Assembly (NCBI RefSeq): GCF_015706575.1
Contig: NW_024037072.1
Location: 15,005,162 to 15,069,161 of the forward strand
DNA: 64,000 nucleotides
Source of the DNA: Patiria miniata
Taxonomy: Eukaryota; Echinodermata; Asteroidea; Valvatida; Asterinidae
Direction of reading: 5' to 3'
A program made the position numbers and the translations under genes. Numbering within the stretch: the first letter of the stretch is position 1; each line of letters begins with the position of its first letter. The notes beneath the pieces were generated by a model. The model ran no database searches and had not been told where the DNA came from. It worked only from the letters and a program-made list of their open reading frames with translations. This document shows positions 58,411-64,000 of the stretch, piece by piece.

Positions 58411-60991
58411 GTGAGATTTATGGGTAGGCCTAGTGACCGATTTATGTTCGTGTTCGGAATATTTATATTGTAAGTTTGTAACCAAGTTCCTTGCTCTTTG
58501 TTGTCATGGTTGTAAGTTATACATATACTCATGTAAGTACTAAGTTGAACCATAATGTACAAAAGTCCTTTATCCAGTCTTGGCCGGAGTTTATTTGATT
58601 ATTGTGACGTTATGTGATTAAATCATTGCCTTGATTTTGTGGTCAAGGTCATGGACTTTACATCATTTTCAGTGATGATTTAAACCACAGCAAGGAACTT
58701 GCTCCATGTTTAATGTAAACCTGATGATTTTATCGACTTTTGATCATAAAATTGAGTTGAGTTGTGAATTTGTAGAATGTTGTACCTTATCATGCTGAAA
58801 AGAAATGTAGACATCCTGTACATTAGGCATGTTTTGTTAAATTGTAGGGAAAGTATTCCATACTATTACTAGGCCTCCACTTTTTTCAATTAATTTTCAA
58901 GCGCCAAAAAGTTGCATCCTTTATGGTTATTTCCTTCCTCTATTCTCACCCTCTCCTTTCCTTTATTCCTATTTGTTAATCAGCCACTTACTTCAGCGAG
59001 ATTCGAACCTCGGACTCTTCTTTGAAGGCACTAGCATGACTAGGCTGTTGCAATGATCAATCTTTGGACGTATTTAAAGTGTCCATTGAAATAAGAGTAT
59101 TGAATATTAAATAAACTTAATATTCATGAGAAATTAAATATTCATAATGATGTATTGCACTATCATTGGCCTGCTCAAGCGTTGTCTATGTCATGCGCAA
59201 CATACTGCTAGACTCACAGACACTTCAATCACTATGGCCAGGTGCCTCCAACTTAGCCCCATAAATGTGGCCAATTTACTGGACTACCTCCGTAAATAAA
59301 GGCCACACTTCCAACATGTAAAAAAACATTTCGAACTTTGTCAAATTTTGATTTTCACATTTAGGCTTAGTTTGTAGGTTTTTTTTTGCTTTAGAAGCAC
59401 ACTCACCCTCTTTATAGGCTAATCAGAAAGTGCTGCCTTTTTGTCTCGGATGTCTATTTTTTGTGAAATTTCCTGATTCGTTTGCACACGTTTGCGTATC
59501 AAAATTTCAACATGAATTTTCACGAAAATTGTCTGCCCACATTTCTACAGTTGTGATGCATTCATTGCAATGTATTAAATGCATTCATTCAAAGACATGC
59601 CTGTGCTTTTCCTCGGCAGAATAGTACACATGTGTTTGTGAAGAATTTCAATCAGTCAACAAATTCCCCAAAGGTCATTCGGGATAAAATCACTGACATG
59701 ATGATATGCGATGTTACGCGGATGCCAGGTCTGCTTGTAATTAACACGCGAGCGTCGTGCGCCCGTCTCGGTGCGCATTCATGCGCCTTTGACGAACGTT
59801 CGATTATCCCCAATGACCCGTGACGAAACTGGCTTATTGTGAAGGTCTACTCTTCAAGGCTGTGAATGGCCTGCCTTTTTACATCGTATTTGCAGTCTAT
59901 TTCTTCGAAATTTATATTCTAGCCATTAGATACCGATTTGTATTTCTCAAGAGTTGAAACACTAAAATCACTTTTTCAATTTGCAAATGTCATACCAAAC
60001 GCACTCTGTACATGTACACCCACAGCAAAGTGTTAGTAAAAGTCCCTGCTTTTCCCAACACCTCTCCCTGTTAGCAATAGGAGACCCAGATGGCAATACC
60101 ACTCTCAGACGCCTCGGCCAATAATGGACTTTCTCCTTTCACAGCGACCCTGATCATCTGATAGATAGGCCTATGTCTGGCTAATTCTTCCATCACTCTG
60201 TGCCCTTTATAATGGGGTTGTTATTCAGAGGCTCTGCTGATACGCTTATATGCTTGAGCGCACCAGCATACAAAAGGAATAATAGGTGATGCACTTAATA
60301 TTCTTGGGTAAATCTTGTTGGGCAGTGGCTAAATGTGCCAAACCGCTTTCAACCATGGTCTAATTGTGGTCTGTTCTTACACTCTCTGTTCCCTGTAGAC
60401 ATGTTTTCACTGAAATAATAAGACTGTCCTCTAATTAAGAACAAGTTTTGTGTTGCAAATTGAGAAAGTTATTGTATGGTAAGAATGTGATGCAGACATG
60501 TTTATTGCAAGTGTGTACTGTTTTGTGGCTTTTATTGTTCAGTTACGGGCAAAATAAATGCAAGGTCCTCATGTTTACATAATCAGCCTGTGCTGTCAGA
60601 AAAAAATCATTGTTATTATCTGATGTGATAAAAAGGAGAACAGTGATCCTTTTTGTGTTGGGGGGGGGGAGTTGATTGCTCTGTCATATACTGAATTACT
60701 AAACCGTACGATTGGGGCAAAATGTCCTCATTTACCCATAAACAACATTTTATTTCAGGAAATTGTTGAAATTTGAATTTTTACAAAATCTGAAGGCTTC
60801 TGAATGTCATACATTTGCAGGAATTTATGTAGTTCTGCATTTATCTGCAACATATGCCAAATTTCTTGACGTTAAAAGTATTGACTTCATAATGACTTAA
60901 CCTCAAGACAGAAATCTCCTCAGACATGTTATTGTCATTTAAAAAAAAAATTTAATTGTAATTTGTCTTCTTTAAACAACAACATCTGTAG
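58411..60991. other. Upstream region or leader intron of myosin-IX
   Basis: No coding frame supported. A minus-strand tRNA-derived SINE lies at about 58980-59070 (reverse B box AGATTCGAACC at 58999-59009). Confidence 0.45.
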
Positions 60992-61013
60992 GTGCATTTA
61001 GCTGTCTGCTAAA

Positions 61014-61856
61014 ATGAGTCAAGACTGCGAAGTAGACAACACAGTGTACAGAGTGCGTGTGCATCCGGGCTCGGTGTGCCCTGAGCGGGGCTGGGTCTCC
61101 ATCGAGGCCACCAAGCAGACTACCACCGCCGAGGCCCTCCGGCTGGTCCTGGCCAAGCTGAACCTGACCAACAACCACCAGGAGCGCTACAACTTGGCCG
61201 AGGTCTGCGAGGAGTCTGGCCAGAGCTGTAAGGAACGGCAGCTGGATCCGGAGGAATACCCGGTCAAACTGCAGCTTCTCTGGCCCAAGGTCCTCTCAGA
61301 CGACGAATCGGAGGCTCCCTACTACTACACCAACTACCGCTTCTTCTTGCGCAGCATGCACGACACTCTGTCCAGCCGGGTCTCCAATGCCTCGGACTAC
61401 CAAACCATCGACTCCTTTGTCAGTAACTTCTTCCCGCATCCCTCCACGGATAAGGAGTACCATGACTTGTGCAACCTCCCGGACCTTAACGAGAAGACTC
61501 TACTGGGCAACTTGGCCACTCGCTTCCGCCAGGGCAAAATCTACACTTATGTGGGATCCATACTCATAGCCGTCAATCCTTTCAAGTTCTTCCCCATCTA
61601 TAATCCAAAGTATGTCAATCTCTACCAGAACCACAGTCTTGGGGAGCTGCCCCCGCACATCTTTGCCATCGCCGATTCGGCGTTCCACACCATGTTGGAG
61701 GACAAACGCAACCAGTGTATTGTCATTTCGGGAGAAAGCGGATCGGGAAAAACAGAGAGTACCAACTTATTGATACATCACCTGACTGCGTTGAGTCGGA
61801 AAGGGCATGCCAGTGGGGTGGAGCAGACACTGTTAGGTGCAGGACCAGTACTGGAG
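61014..61856 (+). CDS. MYO9: Unconventional myosin-IX, first coding exon (partial)
   Basis: 281 codons from ATG 61014 to a donor CTGGAG|GTAGGT at 61857; the gene continues right of the window. Residues about 5-110 form the N-terminal Ras-associating (RA) domain that only class IX myosins carry before the motor (VYRVRVHPGSV, then KLQLLWPKVL). The motor starts at about residue 140 with NLPDLNEKTLL and RFRQGKIYTYVGSILIAVNPF. The ATP-binding P-loop GESGSGKT is at residues 240-247. The exon ends at GAGPVLE, just before the AFGNAKT stretch expected in the next exon. Class IX myosins are actin motors with a RhoGAP tail that switch off Rho. No lesion is visible. The gene is unrelated to the cluster on its left. 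Confidence 0.95.
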
Positions 61857-61931
61857 GTAGGTCATTCATGTAAATAATTTCCTTTTTACTATGACTTTGA
61901 TTGAGACTTGAGGGTTTGCATGGTGGAAAGA

Positions 61932-62177
61932 TCAATAAGTGAGAGGTTTGCGGTAACACCATGTGGAAGTATCCCTTTTGTGAGTATGTGTGGTTCTGAA
62001 GAGAACCTGTTGGTTTAACTCGACGTTTTGAACAGTATGCTCTGTTCGTTTCTCCTGATGACGAAGGAGCATACTGTTCGAAACGTCGAGTTAATCCAAT
62101 AGGTTCTCTTCAGAACCACACATACTCGCAAAAGAGATAGTTCCACATGGTGTTACCACAAAACTCTCACTTATTGA
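61932..62177. repeat. Palindromic MITE in myosin-IX intron
   Basis: Two arms of about 115 bases (TCAATAAGTGAGAG... and its complement) around CTCCTGATGACGAAGGAG. They contain GAGCATACTGTTCGAAACGTCGAG-type words in both orientations. A half copy is at 16665-16815. No target duplication is clear. Confidence 0.7.
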
Positions 62178-64000
62178 CTATGACTTTGGCAAAGTCTTTT
62201 AAATGTTTTTCAATGAACATGTTGTAGATCATCGATTCTGTTTAGGCCTATTACAAAAAAATTACATACATGGATATCTTTGAGTGATTAAACTGCAAAA
62301 ACAACAACATGATTCATTCATGGAAGAGAAAACAAAGGGGAATTATTGACCAATGTAAGCATGGGTCTAGATAAATATTACTGACATTCTATATAAGTGA
62401 AGAGTGATCAACAGTTAAACCAAAACGAATGTTTCTTGTCAAATTAATTCTAAAACCCTCTACTCTTTTGGACCACAAAATGCAACTCACTCCTTTTATT
62501 AGAGTACCCATTCTCGGCATTCTGTGTTTAATGCATACATGTACTTTGTAAGAAGCATAATTGTTCTAAAAGGCAATTGACCCTTGTCAGCCCCAAATAT
62601 GGATGTCTAACTTCCCCTCAGCATTTGTTCAATTAAAAACCACCCACGTCCACCATTGTGTGTTTGTACACTATCCCCCACGCTGCCAACACCTACACTA
62701 TCCAGTTAACACATTGTCTGCAAGGACACAATCATGGACAAAAATCAAATCAAAATGGCAGGCCCCAATGGCCCTTTCCTCCTCCACAGTTTTAGTGTTA
62801 TGAAAAAACTGGACAACCCCTAACCTTGACCCCACAAGGCTTTCAACCCTCCAGGAAAAAAAAGGAAATCTTTGTCTGTTATCATTCATCCATTGCCAGT
62901 GATAATATATGCACCCTGCAACCCAACCCATACAGTTCCAATCAGCGTTCAGCCAGACCCTTTTGTTGAGTATCAAATTCAGCGTGAAACCAGCGAAAAC
63001 AATAATTGGAGGGTGTTCCTCCCCCCCCCCCCCTATTTATGGAAAATTGAAGCCACGCTGTGATACACTGTACAAAAGAAATGATTATTTTGTTCACAGA
63101 GATCGCGTTGTTGTGTTCGGCATACCCTTTGTATTGTGAATATCAGAGTTGTCGCTTAATGATCTCATTGAACAAAGGTGAAAGATGTTAAATGATAGTA
63201 TTGTATCTACATGTAGTCAAGAGATAATTTTATTCGTTATAAAACAAAAATATATCGTATTTGACTGTCTGTTTGACCCAAAACAAAGCCCGGCTCTTGT
63301 TTCTGTACTTTGGCACTTTGGTACCGGTAGCACATATTGACAATTACAAATTATGTCAGTTTTATGACTAAAAGTAAAAACCAGTATCTAAGAATTATAC
63401 CAGGCCTGAATATTCCGTCAATTTCAGGACCTTTGGTTTTATAGGCCACCCAACGCTATTCACAGTATCAGGCTTACTGTGGACATTTATAATGTACCAG
63501 GGAATGTTATAAAAACATTGATATTGATTTACTGCAGCCTTTCCGTGTTTTCAAACATTGGGTGATCGTTTTGATTTGGGCTAGGGTTTAACAGACCATG
63601 GAGGTAGAATTACTTGTGTAGATGGCTCCATCTGCTGTTTTGATGAAACAGAAATATGTGTATTTGGTTTCTGTTTTTGAAGATGGCTCTTTTATCTTCA
63701 TGGAGACTGAAATAGTTATCCATTGGCAGTGTAAAAATAGGAAGAAGAGTATCAACTACACACAGCTTGCATTTCAGTTGAAGGAAATATACACATTTCA
63801 AATGAGGAATTGTAGGCCTATTTTTTGTGTGGCTAATGTACATGGTTCAGTACACCGATTTAAAAGTTGTATTTTGAAGAACATTGATTATTCATTTTGT
63901 AATATAAAAATGCTCTGGCGGTAAACAATTTTGGCAACACTCTGCTCAAACAATTGTCTATTGGTCTTACTCTCTATTTTACTTTGGTATACCTGTAACA
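62178..64000 (+). other. Myosin-IX intron 1 (to right edge)
   Basis: No exon of the motor domain is found. Short frames on both strands have no recognisable motif. A poly-C run lies near 63020. Confidence 0.55.

Noticed and set aside
63622-63924. 100-codon frame near the right edge
   Set aside because: No motif, no homology I recognise, and it lies in a myosin-IX intron.

Overview
This is an intron-rich animal genome segment, most likely from a marine invertebrate deuterostome (echinoderm, hemichordate or cephalochordate; the sequence alone does not decide). The evidence is a myosin-IX gene, a NO VEIN/sacsin-like gene family of a type kept by such animals, canonical GT-AG introns, tRNA-derived SINEs, and a foldback transposon like those described from sea urchins.

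The window is dominated by tandem copies of one very large gene. Its product is a NO VEIN-like protein with a GHKL/HSP90-type ATPase domain in the middle and a DUF3883 (NO VEIN C-terminal, PD-(D/E)XK nuclease-like) domain at the end. The layout is: (1) 1-6702, the last six coding exons of paralog A, whose 5' part lies left of the window; (2) 6703-9090, its 3' flank; (3) 9095-9776, an orphan C-terminal exon fragment A' from a third copy, with that copy's own flank continuing to about 17200; (4) 10379-15196, a foldback transposon inserted in that flank and itself hit by a LINE; (5) 17301-53335, paralog B from two candidate promoter/first-exon units through 26 coding exons; (6) 53336-55990, the flank of B, homologous to 6703-9085.

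The 26 exons of paralog B keep phase throughout and sum to 8,091 bases, or 2,696 codons plus a stop. One in-frame TGA at 50333 would cut the protein at about residue 2135 and remove the DUF3883 domain. B has also lost 54 codons of one exon and the ancestral acceptor of its last exon, where a downstream AG keeps the frame. A is open wherever it can be seen. The locus therefore looks like a birth-and-death cluster in which the C-terminal nuclease-like half is duplicated, recombined and decaying.

Paralog B also carries many insertions: a young Ty3/gypsy-type LTR retroelement (23146-32401, minus strand, fossil) in intron 3, a 1.28 kb hairpin element, hAT-type elements with 8-bp target duplications, a Harbinger-type MITE with a TAA duplication, and SINEs.

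From about 56 kb the sequence leaves the cluster. A short THAP-like relic lies at 56232. The first coding exon of myosin-IX (RA domain plus the start of the motor through the P-loop) is at 61014-61856, and its following intron runs off the right edge.
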